Shown in pieces: positions 1 through 7,139 of a stretch of 64,000 bases of DNA. Source of the stretch: JBAXQQ01 sp037131695 (GTDB lineage Bacteria; Armatimonadota; Hebobacteria; CAIYQO01); contig CAZWZF010000017.1 in assembly GCA_964638715.1 (NCBI GenBank), positions 27,757-91,756 of the forward strand, in the 5' to 3' direction. The position numbers were made by a program, and so were the translations under genes. Each line of letters opens with the position of its first letter. The stretch's first letter is position 1. Below the pieces are notes generated by a model. It saw only the letters and a list, made by a program, of their open reading frames with translations. It was not told where the DNA came from and did no database searches.

Positions 1-126
1 TGCCGATGCTGCGGCAGTCGTTGATGTTACTGGCGTGGTGCTGTTATGGTGGTTATTTTTCGTAACAAAAAATACACCAGTTCCAATAACGGCAACCACC
101 AGAATTATAATCAAGGCTTTATTCAT
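1..126 (-). CDS. N-terminus of a membrane-anchored or secreted protein (cut by window edge)
   Basis: Only the first 42 codons are inside the window, reading on the minus strand from ATG at 126. The peptide starts MNKALIIILVVAVIGTGVFF, one hydrophobic segment after a single Lys, then turns into a polar Thr/Ser/Ala/His-rich stretch (VTKNNHHNSTTP). This is the shape of an uncleaved signal anchor or signal peptide followed by a flexible linker. The domain that would define its role lies outside the window, so no function can be given. Confidence 0.6.
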   Translation of the reverse strand, partial: MNKALIIILVVAVIGTGVFFVTKNNHHNSTTPVTSTTAAASA

Positions 127-204
127 TTTGTAACTCCATTGTGTTAATCAATAGTATTTTTTATACCACAGTCACAATTCTGTTATACCCTGAAAAACTT
201 TGAA

Positions 205-244
205 TAAACAAAAAAAGCCGGGCACTTCTAACAAGTGCCCGGCT
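205..244 (-). terminator. Rho-independent terminator of the ACT-domain gene
   Basis: A perfect 12-bp stem (AGCCGGGCACTT pairing with AAGTGCCCGGCT, loop of 5) lies 16 bases past the stop of the minus-strand ACT gene. On that strand it is followed by a run of T (the A-run at 209-215), as expected for intrinsic termination. Confidence 0.85.
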
Positions 245-259
245 ATATTAAGTAAAACT

Positions 260-676
260 TTACAGTTTCTTTAAATCTTCATTAGTCAGCAATGACACGT
301 TTGCTGCGGTTAATTTTGTTTCTGCTTCGTCTCTTTTATCCACACCGAATGCAATTAGTGATGAGGCGGTGGCGTAGGTGTATTCAACGTTGATGTGCAA
401 CTCGGCGATGGTGTCGAGTACTTCGGCAAATCCACCTGGACGATCGGGTACTTTGGCGACGATTACCTGGCTTTCGTGAACCATGAATTCGTTGGCGCGG
501 AGTATCTCTCTCGCTTTTTGTTCGTCAGATACCAGCAAGCGCAGAATGCCATAATCTTCGGTATCCGCGATGCTGAAGCCGCGAATATTCACGCCTGACT
601 TACCGAGTAAACGGGTTACTGATGCCAGACGGCCTGGTTTATTTTCGATGAAAACTGAAAGCTGTGTTACGCTCAT
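260..676 (-). CDS. Tandem ACT-domain protein
   Basis: The 138-residue protein consists of two ACT domains and nothing else. The first (about 4-66) opens with QLSVFIENKPGRLASVTRLL and the second (about 70-138) with VIVAKVPDRPGGFAEVLDTI; both carry the [KD]xPGxxxxV ligand-loop signature. ACT domains usually bind amino acids or other small ligands. Stand-alone double-ACT proteins of this length are common in anaerobes, often beside phenylacetate-CoA ligase-like genes, which are not seen here. A good minus-strand ribosome site (GGAGGCAAT) precedes the ATG, and a strong terminator follows the stop. It is probably a single-gene unit or the end of one. The family call is firm; the ligand is unknown. 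Confidence 0.85.
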   Translation of the reverse strand: MSVTQLSVFIENKPGRLASVTRLLGKSGVNIRGFSIADTEDYGILRLLVSDEQKAREILRANEFMVHESQVIVAKVPDRPGGFAEVLDTIAELHINVEYTYATASSLIAFGVDKRDEAETKLTAANVSLLTNEDLKKL

Positions 677-751
677 GAGTATTGCCTCCAGAAACCTGAT
701 AATAAAGGGTAAACCCCGGAATTGAAACTCCGGGGATTTTAAAAATAAAGA

Positions 752-889
752 CTATGTCCAGCTGCGTACGTGGTGAGCCTTGCATGAACGCATGCGCGGG
801 CTTGTTTTGCGGACAGCTTCTTTTTTCGGATTCATAGCCGCTACGAAATCTTTTGCTTCGCAGCTAAGTAATTGTTTTTTGCTTGCCAT
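752..889 (-). CDS. Small basic hypothetical protein (45 aa)
   Basis: The open frame continues upstream to about 1081, but the supported start is the ATG at 889. It has a strong GAGGAG site 9 bases before it and a promoter at 942-971. The product (MASKKQLLSCEAKDF... ending AHHVRSWT) is 45 residues, rich in Lys/Arg, with Cys9 and Cys36. I do not recognise the family; it does not match the small ribosomal proteins L33, L34, L36 or Thx as I know them. Strong promoter, short leader and strong ribosome site suggest a highly expressed small protein. A weak GC-rich hairpin follows at about 713-737, before the ACT gene. Confidence 0.55.
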   Translation of the reverse strand: MASKKQLLSCEAKDFVAAMNPKKEAVRKTSPRMRSCKAHHVRSWT

Positions 890-941
890 CGGATTACTCC
901 TCAATTTTGTTGTGCCGCAAAGGCACGGTAAACCGGGCTGA

Positions 942-971
942 ATTATACTAAATAATTGCAGATATATGCAA
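942..971 (-). promoter_or_regulatory. Sigma70-type promoter of the 45-aa gene
   Basis: Read on the minus strand, TTGCAT (966-971), an 18-base spacer and a perfect TATAAT (942-947) point at the 45-residue gene. The leader contains a small hairpin, GTGCC-TTTGC-GGCAC, at about 911-925. Confidence 0.6.
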
Positions 972-1031
972 GTGTTAATTGAAAATCGCAAAAATAATCT
1001 GATTTTTTTATTGATATTGGCGGTAGATGTG

Positions 1032-1059
1032 TTGATTTTCATGTGAATTACTATATAAT
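1032..1059 (+). promoter_or_regulatory. Sigma70-type promoter of ftsE-ftsX
   Basis: TTGATT (1032-1037), 16 bases, TATAAT (1054-1059). The expected transcription start, 7 bases past the -10 box, falls on or next to position 1066, the first base of the GTG start codon proposed for ftsE. Confidence 0.6.
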
Positions 1060-1065
1060 CAAGGC

Positions 1066-1806
1066 GTGACAGAGCAACCAATGATTGAATTTCAGCAAGC
1101 TTCTGTGACTTACCCCAGTGGAGTCACTGCGCTTCGTAATATTAACCTGCGTATTCGCAAAGGCGAATTCGTCTTTCTCGTCGGTCCCAGCGGTCAGGGT
1201 AAATCAACAGCATTAAAATTGATATACCGTGAAGAGAAAGCGTCTATCGGCCGCGTTTTAGTAGAAGGCCATGATGTCGGCAGACTGAATGCCGGTGGAG
1301 TAGCCCGTCTGCGACGGCGAATGGGTGTGGTTTTCCAGGATTTCCGCCTGCTTGAGTATAAAACAGTACGCGAGAACCTGATATTTGCCATGCAGGTAGT
1401 TGATACCCCCCATGCAATCATCAGAAAACGCGTAAATGAATTGTTGGAACAGGTTGGTTTGGCGGAGCGCGCCAAGGCTTTTCCATTACAGTTATCCGGC
1501 GGCGAACAACAGAGACTTTGTATTGCCCGCGCTCTTATCAATCATCCCCCACTGTTATTGGCTGACGAACCTACCGGCAACCTTGACCCGGAAACTTCCC
1601 GTGATATCATTAAACTGTTAGAGGCGATTAATACCAAGGGCACCACGGTGATAATGGCAACCCATGACCGCGATATTGTTGATAAAATGCGGAAACGGGT
1701 AATATCTGTCAGCAATGGATGTGTGATAGCCGACCAGTTGGAAAGCGGTTATTACCACGATGATTTTGACGAGTCAGGCAGTGACTTTAATATGCCGGAA
1801 GTTTAA
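1066..1806 (+). CDS. ftsE: Cell division ATP-binding protein FtsE
   Basis: FtsE is the cytoplasmic ATPase of the FtsEX complex, which couples the divisome to peptidoglycan hydrolase activation. The 246-residue frame has a Walker A GPSGQGKST (40-48), the ABC signature LSGGEQQR (143-150) and Walker B LLLADEPT (163-170). ftsX follows after 13 bases, the usual pair. The C-terminus has an acidic tail (YYHDDFDESGSDF) about 20 residues longer than typical FtsE. The start is uncertain: GTG at 1066 gives MTEQPMIEF and would be essentially leaderless given the promoter at 1032-1059; ATG at 1081 gives MIEFQQA with a leader of about 15 bases. Neither has a clear Shine-Dalgarno. Family assignment is secure. 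Confidence 0.92.
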   Translation: MTEQPMIEFQQASVTYPSGVTALRNINLRIRKGEFVFLVGPSGQGKSTALKLIYREEKASIGRVLVEGHDVGRLNAGGVARLRRRMGVVFQDFRLLEYKTVRENLIFAMQVVDTPHAIIRKRVNELLEQVGLAERAKAFPLQLSGGEQQRLCIARALINHPPLLLADEPTGNLDPETSRDIIKLLEAINTKGTTVIMATHDRDIVDKMRKRVISVSNGCVIADQLESGYYHDDFDESGSDFNMPEV

Positions 1807-1819
1807 TTAAAGGCGATAG

Positions 1820-2713
1820 ATGTTTTCTCGTATTGAATTTATAATAGCAGAAACTTTCCAGGGCATTCGCCGGCATCTTGATATGGCGTTTGCCGCTATT
1901 GCCTGCGTTGTGGCAACTATGCTGATTATCGGCATGGTGGCGCTGCTGCAGATTAACGCTGATTATCTCATTAAAAACACCATCGAACGCGTAAGGTTCA
2001 TGGTTTATTTCCAACCGGAAACATCACGTGATGAAGCATTGGGTATCTGCAAAAGAATAGGCAAATTAAATGGTGTCGCCAGTACCGAGTTTATCCCAAA
2101 AGAAGACGCGTGGGAAAATTATAAGAAGCAATATACTGGTTTGGATAAATTATTAGGCAGAAACCCGCTGCCGGATGCTATCAGTGTTAAGCCAATTAAT
2201 ATTGAGAATATTGAAGAAGTTAAAACGATAATTGAAGGCATGCCCGAGGTAGATAAAGTACAGCGCGACCAGGATGTATCTAATTATTTGATAGCGGCGC
2301 GCAGCAATATGCAAACCGCCGGTTGGATGTTGGGAATTTTATTAGCATTGCTTGCCTTTGTGATAATTCATCACTCCATTGAATTAACCATAGTAGCCCG
2401 CAGGAAAGAAGTTGTAATCATGATGATGGTGGGGGCAACCCCGGCGACGGTAGGTTTGCCATTCATAATAGAAGGTTTGATATACGGTTTCATCGGTTCA
2501 ATATTAGCGGTGGTGGCGTTAAAAGGTTATTATGGAATGATAGCGCAAAAGATGCTGCAGACTACCAATACCCATCTGTGGAATGACAGCTTGGATATTT
2601 TTAACGGCGGATTGATATTGATTATCTGCGGAACCATCCTCGGATTCGTCGCCAGTATGGCAGCGGTGGTGAAGTTCCTGATTAAGCCGAAATCAAAAAT
2701 AACAAATGCGTGA
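1820..2713 (+). CDS. ftsX: Cell division protein FtsX
   Basis: The 297-residue membrane partner of FtsE shows the expected layout: a cytoplasmic N-terminus, a first membrane segment at about 22-44, a large extracytoplasmic domain (about 50-160) with the family-typical pattern of two beta-alpha-beta units (RVRFMVYFQPETSRDEA and AISVKPINIENIEEVKTII), then three membrane helices (about 167-190, 212-238, 263-288) of the FtsX/MacB permease fold. Signals from this domain normally activate cell-wall hydrolases such as EnvC- or PcsB-type proteins; none is encoded nearby. It is translationally close to ftsE, with a modest AAAGG site before ATG 1820. Confidence 0.92.
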   Translation: MFSRIEFIIAETFQGIRRHLDMAFAAIACVVATMLIIGMVALLQINADYLIKNTIERVRFMVYFQPETSRDEALGICKRIGKLNGVASTEFIPKEDAWENYKKQYTGLDKLLGRNPLPDAISVKPINIENIEEVKTIIEGMPEVDKVQRDQDVSNYLIAARSNMQTAGWMLGILLALLAFVIIHHSIELTIVARRKEVVIMMMVGATPATVGLPFIIEGLIYGFIGSILAVVALKGYYGMIAQKMLQTTNTHLWNDSLDIFNGGLILIICGTILGFVASMAAVVKFLIKPKSKITNA

Positions 2714-2909
2714 TATTCAATTACGAATTACGAATTTGTAATTATGATTTTTACATACATCAGCTACAGATGTCACCGTGAATCATATTCATAATTTTTA
2801 ATTCGTAATTTTTAATTTTTAATTACATCCTCCCTTCGCAAATACCGTTAAATTCAGTATAATAAACCGACTTGCTATATGCAATTATATTTCAGGAGCT
2901 TTTAAAATA
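2714..2909 (+). repeat. AT-rich gap with AATTACGAATT-type short repeats
   Basis: The 196-base gap after ftsX holds repeated AATTACGAATT/TAATTTTTAATT units on both sides of a GC-poorer centre, partly self-complementary. The same short-period units recur in other gaps (for example 26050-26080 and 63893-63915). No gene is visible; the ribosome site of the next gene (CAGGAGC) ends the gap. Confidence 0.4.
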
Positions 2910-3521
2910 ATGATGCCAAATTTCTCTCGCTGGAAAGCGATAGCCATTGTCGCCGGTGTAGTTTTGCTGCTGGTGTTAATCACCATAGGATTATTTAGTA
3001 TTGGCGACAGGCATATTGGCCCGCTGGTTATAAACTGGGGTTGGTTCTTTGTATTAATTCTTGTCGGTATATTATCTTTCCTGGCAATAAAGTTTGTCCC
3101 GATGTTTGTACAGTATTATAAGTTCAACAAATATTACAAAGCAAACGAAGAAGCATTGAAGAATTTGCCGCGCATGCTGCAGAATCAGCGCAGTGCCGGC
3201 GCGGTAATGCAATTTGATAACTTGATGCAGAATGCCCCGGACAGCGCATATATATATTACATGAAAGCTTTTTTCTACCAGACCAGCGGCAAGTTTGGCG
3301 AGGCGTTATCCAGTGCTCGCAAGGCACTGGCTATGGCAGATAAAGATATGCTGTTGGAGATGATCCTGCAGCAATCCGGCGGTCAGATGGGGCAGCCAAC
3401 TACGAAGATTGAGTTTAAAGAGCAGTTAACGACCATGTGCGCTACTCTGGAACCAAAGGTATCAGATAACCGTCAGCGCCGCGAAAAGGCTGTGGAAAAA
3501 AGAAAGAAAAAATCAAGATAG
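2910..3521 (+). CDS. Membrane protein with TPR-like cytoplasmic domain
   Basis: This 203-residue protein has two predicted membrane helices (about 10-30 and 40-62) separated by a short polar turn (GDRHIGPLV). The soluble C-terminal part has a helical pair resembling tetratricopeptide repeats (SAYIYYMKAFFYQTSGKFGEALSSARKALAM, about 112-145). The tail is strongly basic (REKAVEKRKKKSR). The position after ftsEX suggests a role at the envelope, but this is only context. ATG 2910 is used because AGGAG lies 12-13 bases before it; the adjacent ATG at 2913 is equally possible. A terminator follows at 3534. Confidence 0.6.
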   Translation: MMPNFSRWKAIAIVAGVVLLLVLITIGLFSIGDRHIGPLVINWGWFFVLILVGILSFLAIKFVPMFVQYYKFNKYYKANEEALKNLPRMLQNQRSAGAVMQFDNLMQNAPDSAYIYYMKAFFYQTSGKFGEALSSARKALAMADKDMLLEMILQQSGGQMGQPTTKIEFKEQLTTMCATLEPKVSDNRQRREKAVEKRKKKSR

Positions 3522-3533
3522 TTTTTGTTTATT

Positions 3534-3572
3534 AAAGCCGGTTCTGTTAATTTACAGGGCCGGCTTTTTTTT
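3534..3572 (+). terminator. Rho-independent terminator after the membrane TPR gene
   Basis: AAAGCCGGTTCTG pairs imperfectly with CAGGGCCGGCTTT across an AT loop and is followed by eight T residues. It ends the ftsE-ftsX-downstream transcript. Confidence 0.85.
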
Positions 3573-3584
3573 GTTGGTGGTAGT

Positions 3585-3718
3585 GAGAGGAAGAATGGGA
3601 GAGATGGGAGGAATGGGATTTTGAGAGATTTAATGTAGGTGATTTTTAATAATTATAAATAGTAGAAATTGTTGATAGCTCTCATAACTCCCATAACTCT
3701 CATACTTCCACTCTCACC
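3585..3718. repeat. Purine-strand inverted repeat (GGGAGAGATGGGAGGAATGGG family)
   Basis: A run of GGGAG/GAATGGG units (about 3592-3625) is mirrored by a CTCATAACTCCCATAACTC run (about 3680-3712), making a long imperfect hairpin between convergent genes. Similar elements sit at 14703-14800, 30994-31045 and 47045-47155. Confidence 0.55.
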
Positions 3719-3727
3719 CAACCAAAC

Positions 3728-3756
3728 ACAAAAAGCCCCGGATATAATCCGGGGCG
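3728..3756 (-). terminator. Rho-independent terminator of rplU-rpmA
   Basis: A perfect 9-bp stem GCCCCGGAT/ATCCGGGGC with a 3-base loop is followed on the minus strand by TTTTTGTGTTT. It lies 16 bases past the rpmA stop. Confidence 0.88.
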
Positions 3757-3771
3757 TAAATTGTTTTAGAA

Positions 3772-4032
3772 TTACGCTTCTGTAGGAACTATGGAAACGT
3801 TCTTTCTGCCTTTTGATTCCCAGCCGAATTTCACTTTACCTTCGGTTAACGCGAAGATTGTGAAGTCTCTGCCGAGGCCGACATTTTTGCCGGGCTTGAT
3901 TTTGGTGCCGCACTGGCGAACAATAATTGCGCCTGATGAAGCGACTTCACCATCGTACAGCTTAACGCCACGCATTTTCGGCTTGCTATCGCGACCATTA
4001 CGTGAACTACCAACACCCTTTTTATGTGCCAT
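3772..4032 (-). CDS. rpmA: 50S ribosomal protein L27
   Basis: bL27 sits near the peptidyl-transferase centre with its N-terminal arm. The 86-residue sequence begins MAHKKGVGSSRNGRDSK and continues with the conserved RDFTIFALTEGKVKF-type core, normal length for the family. The N-terminus starts directly with AHKK and has no Firmicutes-type cleavable extension. An AAGGAG site lies 9-10 bases before the ATG. It is transcribed with rplU, 21 bases upstream, the usual gene order. Confidence 0.97.
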   Translation of the reverse strand: MAHKKGVGSSRNGRDSKPKMRGVKLYDGEVASSGAIIVRQCGTKIKPGKNVGLGRDFTIFALTEGKVKFGWESKGRKNVSIVPTEA

Positions 4033-4053
4033 ATCAGTATCTCCTTAAAACTA

Positions 4054-4365
4054 TTAAGCCTCGATACTATCAACACGAACGCGTGTGAAGTATTGGCGAT
4101 GACCGCGTTTAACGCGGACGTTCTTTTTCGATTTGTATCTCAACGACATCACTTTTTTAGCGCGATCCTGTTCAATTACAGTACAAATGACCTTAGCGCC
4201 AGCCACCATTGGGCTGCCGAATGTTACATTTCCATCATTTGCTACCATAAGAACTTCGCCGAGTTCGAGTGTATTCCCGCAATCTACAGGCATTTTTTCA
4301 ATGCATACAGTATCGCCGGGGCTGACGCGGTATTGTTTCCCGCCGGTTTGTACTATCGCGTACAT
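4054..4365 (-). CDS. rplU: 50S ribosomal protein L21
   Basis: The 103-residue bL21 begins MYAIVQTGGKQYRVSPGDTV and ends with the conserved KRGHRQYFTRVRVDSI region that contacts 23S rRNA. The reading frame is open to 4386, but the start at 4365 is chosen because it matches the family N-terminus and has GAGGAG 8 bases upstream. It is the first gene of the rplU-rpmA unit, with a good promoter at 4412-4441 and a leader of about 40 bases. Confidence 0.96.
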   Translation of the reverse strand: MYAIVQTGGKQYRVSPGDTVCIEKMPVDCGNTLELGEVLMVANDGNVTFGSPMVAGAKVICTVIEQDRAKKVMSLRYKSKKNVRVKRGHRQYFTRVRVDSIEA

Positions 4366-4411
4366 CGTATATCTCCTCACGGACAATTAGTCCCACAAAC
4401 GCACGGGGAAA

Positions 4412-4441
4412 AGTATAATAAATTTATGGCATATAAGTCAA
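4412..4441 (-). promoter_or_regulatory. Promoter of rplU-rpmA
   Basis: On the minus strand TTGACT (4436-4441), 18 bases, TATACT (4412-4417). The predicted start near 4405 leaves a short leader to the rplU ATG at 4365. Confidence 0.65.
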
Positions 4442-4541
4442 TGCCAAATATGACTTTATTTCATTTTTCTTTAAAATGTTTACTTTATGCTTGAAAAGGG
4501 TATTTTTTCTTTAGTCTGAATGTAGATGCTAATGAGAATAA

Positions 4542-5396
4542 ATGAAGCTTAATTTATGTAAAAAATGTAATAATTGTGAAATTCAACGTAACGGGGAGTT
4601 GTGTCCTGAATGTTTGGATATTGAAAAAAGCGGCGGCGACTTATATTCCGGCGAGGCTTTGAAACAAGACCCGCATGTGAAAAAGTTGCTTTTGTTAGCA
4701 CGCGATCAGATGGTAAATGGTAATTTAATTCAGGCAAAAAAATATGGACGTCAAGCCGAATCTCTGCAACCACGATGCAGCACAGTATTATCATTTATGG
4801 GAGAGGTATGCAGAGCATGTGGTGAAGAAGCTTTAGCAATTGATTATTTTACCAGGGCTATGCAACTTCCCAAAGTAAATAATCAAGATCCTAACGAACA
4901 AACTTCTGATTCTCCACGCCACATCTGGCTGGCAATTATCCTGACGTTATTTGTCATTGCCAGTGCGGTTGCCATGATTATTGCGGTTAGCAGCAAAAAA
5001 AGCGAAGTTAATAATCGCGTGAATGTGATAAAAACATCAAATGTTATAACCGAACCGTCATGGGTATGGCAGGAAGCTACTGTTTATAATGTTGAAAAAG
5101 ATAAAACAATAATCCAGAATGATCAAATAACAATGAAGGGTGCCCTGGAAGCATATCATTCCGGTAATTACCAGCGGGCAGTGGTTATCTATACTAAATT
5201 ATTAAAAACTACCATTCCTGATCCTTATATATATCAATACCTGGCATATTCTTACCAGCACCTGGGTGATTCCCAGCATGCAGTACAAATGCTGCGTGCA
5301 TGTATAAAAAAATGCAGCATGACAAATGAAAAAGATATGCAGTCAATAGAAAAGTCTAAAGCCGCAATTAAACAATTGTTGGAAACTAAGAGATAA
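4542..5396 (+). CDS. Zinc-ribbon membrane protein with TPR-like repeats
   Basis: The 284-residue protein opens with a Cys-rich ribbon (CKKCNNC and CPEC; Cys6, 9, 12, 21, 24), then a TPR-like cytoplasmic helical region (about 45-112). One membrane helix follows at about 128-149 (HIWLAIILTLFVIASAVAM), then an outer part with a second TPR-like pair (about 200-275: GALEAYHSGNYQRAVVIYTK and YIYQYLAYSYQHLGDSQHAV). This resembles zinc-ribbon/TPR scaffolding proteins, but I cannot name a function. The bshA start lies 22 bases past its stop, so the two are probably co-transcribed. Confidence 0.6.
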   Translation: MKLNLCKKCNNCEIQRNGELCPECLDIEKSGGDLYSGEALKQDPHVKKLLLLARDQMVNGNLIQAKKYGRQAESLQPRCSTVLSFMGEVCRACGEEALAIDYFTRAMQLPKVNNQDPNEQTSDSPRHIWLAIILTLFVIASAVAMIIAVSSKKSEVNNRVNVIKTSNVITEPSWVWQEATVYNVEKDKTIIQNDQITMKGALEAYHSGNYQRAVVIYTKLLKTTIPDPYIYQYLAYSYQHLGDSQHAVQMLRACIKKCSMTNEKDMQSIEKSKAAIKQLLETKR

Positions 5397-5418
5397 TTAA
5401 ATATCAAGGCAGGAAATT

Positions 5419-6543
5419 TTGAAGATTGCGATAGCATGTTTTGCCGGCATAGGCGGCAGTGGAATAGTGGCGACCGAGTTAGGCATTGGATTATCAGAGC
5501 GCGGGCATGAAGTACATTTTGTGTGCGTCGATATTCCATTCAGGTTAGATGAGATGCGCGATAATCTGCTGTTTCATCAGGTGCATCTATATCCATACCC
5601 GGTATTGCAATCACCTCAATACGACCTGGCTCTGGCGTGTCGGCTGTCAGAAGTTATTGATGAATATAAAATTGATATTCTACACGTGCATTACGCCATT
5701 CCTCATGCTATTTCGGCATACCTGGCGCGGCAGATAACCACTCATCAATTTAAAATTATCACCACACTGCACGGTACCGATACCAGGCTGGTGGGTCTTG
5801 ACCCCTCATACCGGCCAATTATGAAATTCAGCCTTGACCAGTCTGATGGACTTACCGCGGTATCAAAATACCTGGCAACTTCAACATCAGAGGATTTTGC
5901 CATTGCCAAGCCTATTGAAGTGTTGTACAACTTTGTCGATACCCATCGTTTTACCCGCAAACCGGTTCATTGCTCTTTTCGGGTGAATTATGCCCATTGC
6001 GATGAAAGGCTGCTGATTCATATTTCCAATCTGCGGCCGGTAAAACGGCTGGTAGATGTTATAAAGGTATTCGCGAAAATTGATAAGCAGGTTCCGTCGC
6101 GATTGATAATTGTGGGTGACGGCCCGGATAAATTGGCAGCGCAGCAAATAGCCTTTGAATTGCAGGTTGCCGAAAAAATCACTTTCACCGGCTCAATCGC
6201 CCATATTGAGGATTTGCTGTCAATTTCCGACTTGTTCCTGCTGACATCAGTAATCGAGTCATTCGGCCTTGCCGCGCTGGAAGCGATGGCATGCGGCACA
6301 CCTGTGGTGTCATACGCGACCGGTGGCGTGCCCGAGGTGGTCATTGATGGCGAAACCGGGGCATTGGTGCCAATGTATGATATCAACGCCATGGCAGAGG
6401 CCGCAGTGGAAATTCTCCGCGATGACGAAAAGCTGGCAAGATACCGGGTAGCCTCACGTGAGCACGCCGTAAACCATTTCGGCCGCGAAGTAGGATTGAA
6501 TAACTATGAGGAATATTATCGGAAGTTGACAGGAGATAATTGA
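5419..6543 (+). CDS. bshA: N-acetyl-alpha-D-glucosaminyl L-malate synthase BshA (GT4 family)
   Basis: BshA transfers GlcNAc from UDP-GlcNAc to L-malate, the first step of bacillithiol synthesis, in the cytoplasm. The 374-residue protein has the family features in order: GGSGIVATELGIGLSERGHE near the start, the PFR motif, LHVHYAIPHA (about 95-104) and the GT4 motif ESFGLAALEAMACGTP (about 280-295), which contains the nucleotide-sugar-binding EX7E. The N-terminal PFRLDE...YDLALA pattern separates it from generic GT4 enzymes. Translation starts at TTG 5419, with AGGA 5 bases upstream and no better codon in frame. bshB and bshC are not in the window. The preceding ribbon/TPR gene is likely in the same transcript. 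Confidence 0.88.
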   Translation: MKIAIACFAGIGGSGIVATELGIGLSERGHEVHFVCVDIPFRLDEMRDNLLFHQVHLYPYPVLQSPQYDLALACRLSEVIDEYKIDILHVHYAIPHAISAYLARQITTHQFKIITTLHGTDTRLVGLDPSYRPIMKFSLDQSDGLTAVSKYLATSTSEDFAIAKPIEVLYNFVDTHRFTRKPVHCSFRVNYAHCDERLLIHISNLRPVKRLVDVIKVFAKIDKQVPSRLIIVGDGPDKLAAQQIAFELQVAEKITFTGSIAHIEDLLSISDLFLLTSVIESFGLAALEAMACGTPVVSYATGGVPEVVIDGETGALVPMYDINAMAEAAVEILRDDEKLARYRVASREHAVNHFGREVGLNNYEEYYRKLTGDN

Positions 6544-6627
6544 CAATTGGCAATTGACAGTTGACAATTTTTTTGCGGGAGATTGAAAATTTGTTTATAA
6601 ATAGTTAATGAGAGGGTATGGGTCTGG

Positions 6628-7137
6628 TTAGTATTGAAGTTTATTTAAGTATTTTTTCTTTACCATATCCCATAATGAATTAAATTGGCAAAAATCATTA
6701 TTTATAGATTTTACATGTGTAATGAATGAATCAAGCTCATTATCAGATTGGAAACTGTTTGCGTTAATAAACAAGCAACCGCCTTTATAATATAGCAAGG
6801 TGATGGTGCTTTTTAATGGGTGAGTTTGATTTAAATCGCTGATTTTTATTACCCACAATTTTCTCATAGAGTAAAACACACAAACTTCATCATTTGCATC
6901 AATCTTATATATTATATTCCAAAAACGAATTAACCAAATTGTAAAAATTAAACATGGAAATAATAGCAGAATTGTTAATCCATCAAACTTGTGTATTGAT
7001 ATATAATAATCGACTGTGATATATACTGCAATACTCAATAAAACGAATAGAATTGTTAAAAAAAGATAGAAATAAATTCTTGGTCCTGCATTATAAAACA
7101 CCGTCTTCATCATTACCCAATCGTTATTTTTATTCAT
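6628..7137 (-). CDS. AT-rich small membrane protein of unknown function
   Basis: The 169-residue protein has two hydrophobic helices (about 22-46 and 53-73) and a soluble C-terminal domain of beta character. The pattern resembles proteins with two helices and a PH-like fold, but I cannot assign it to a family. It begins 2 bases after the stop of the upstream esterase-like gene, so translation is probably coupled. Base composition is clearly AT-richer than its partner, with many AAT/TTA/ATT codons, similar to the gene at 31110-31886; this suggests a different origin. Confidence 0.5.
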   Translation of the reverse strand: MNKNNDWVMMKTVFYNAGPRIYFYLFLTILFVLLSIAVYITVDYYISIHKFDGLTILLLFPCLIFTIWLIRFWNIIYKIDANDEVCVFYSMRKLWVIKISDLNQTHPLKSTITLLYYKGGCLFINANSFQSDNELDSFITHVKSINNDFCQFNSLWDMVKKKYLNKLQY

Positions 7138-7139
7138 CT

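Noticed and set aside
752..1081. 109-codon reading of the small minus-strand gene
   Set aside because: Its first 64 codons cover the promoter and leader; the supported start is ATG 889.
4024..4494. 156-codon plus-strand frame across rplU
   Set aside because: It is antisense to rplU, which is certain from its protein sequence.
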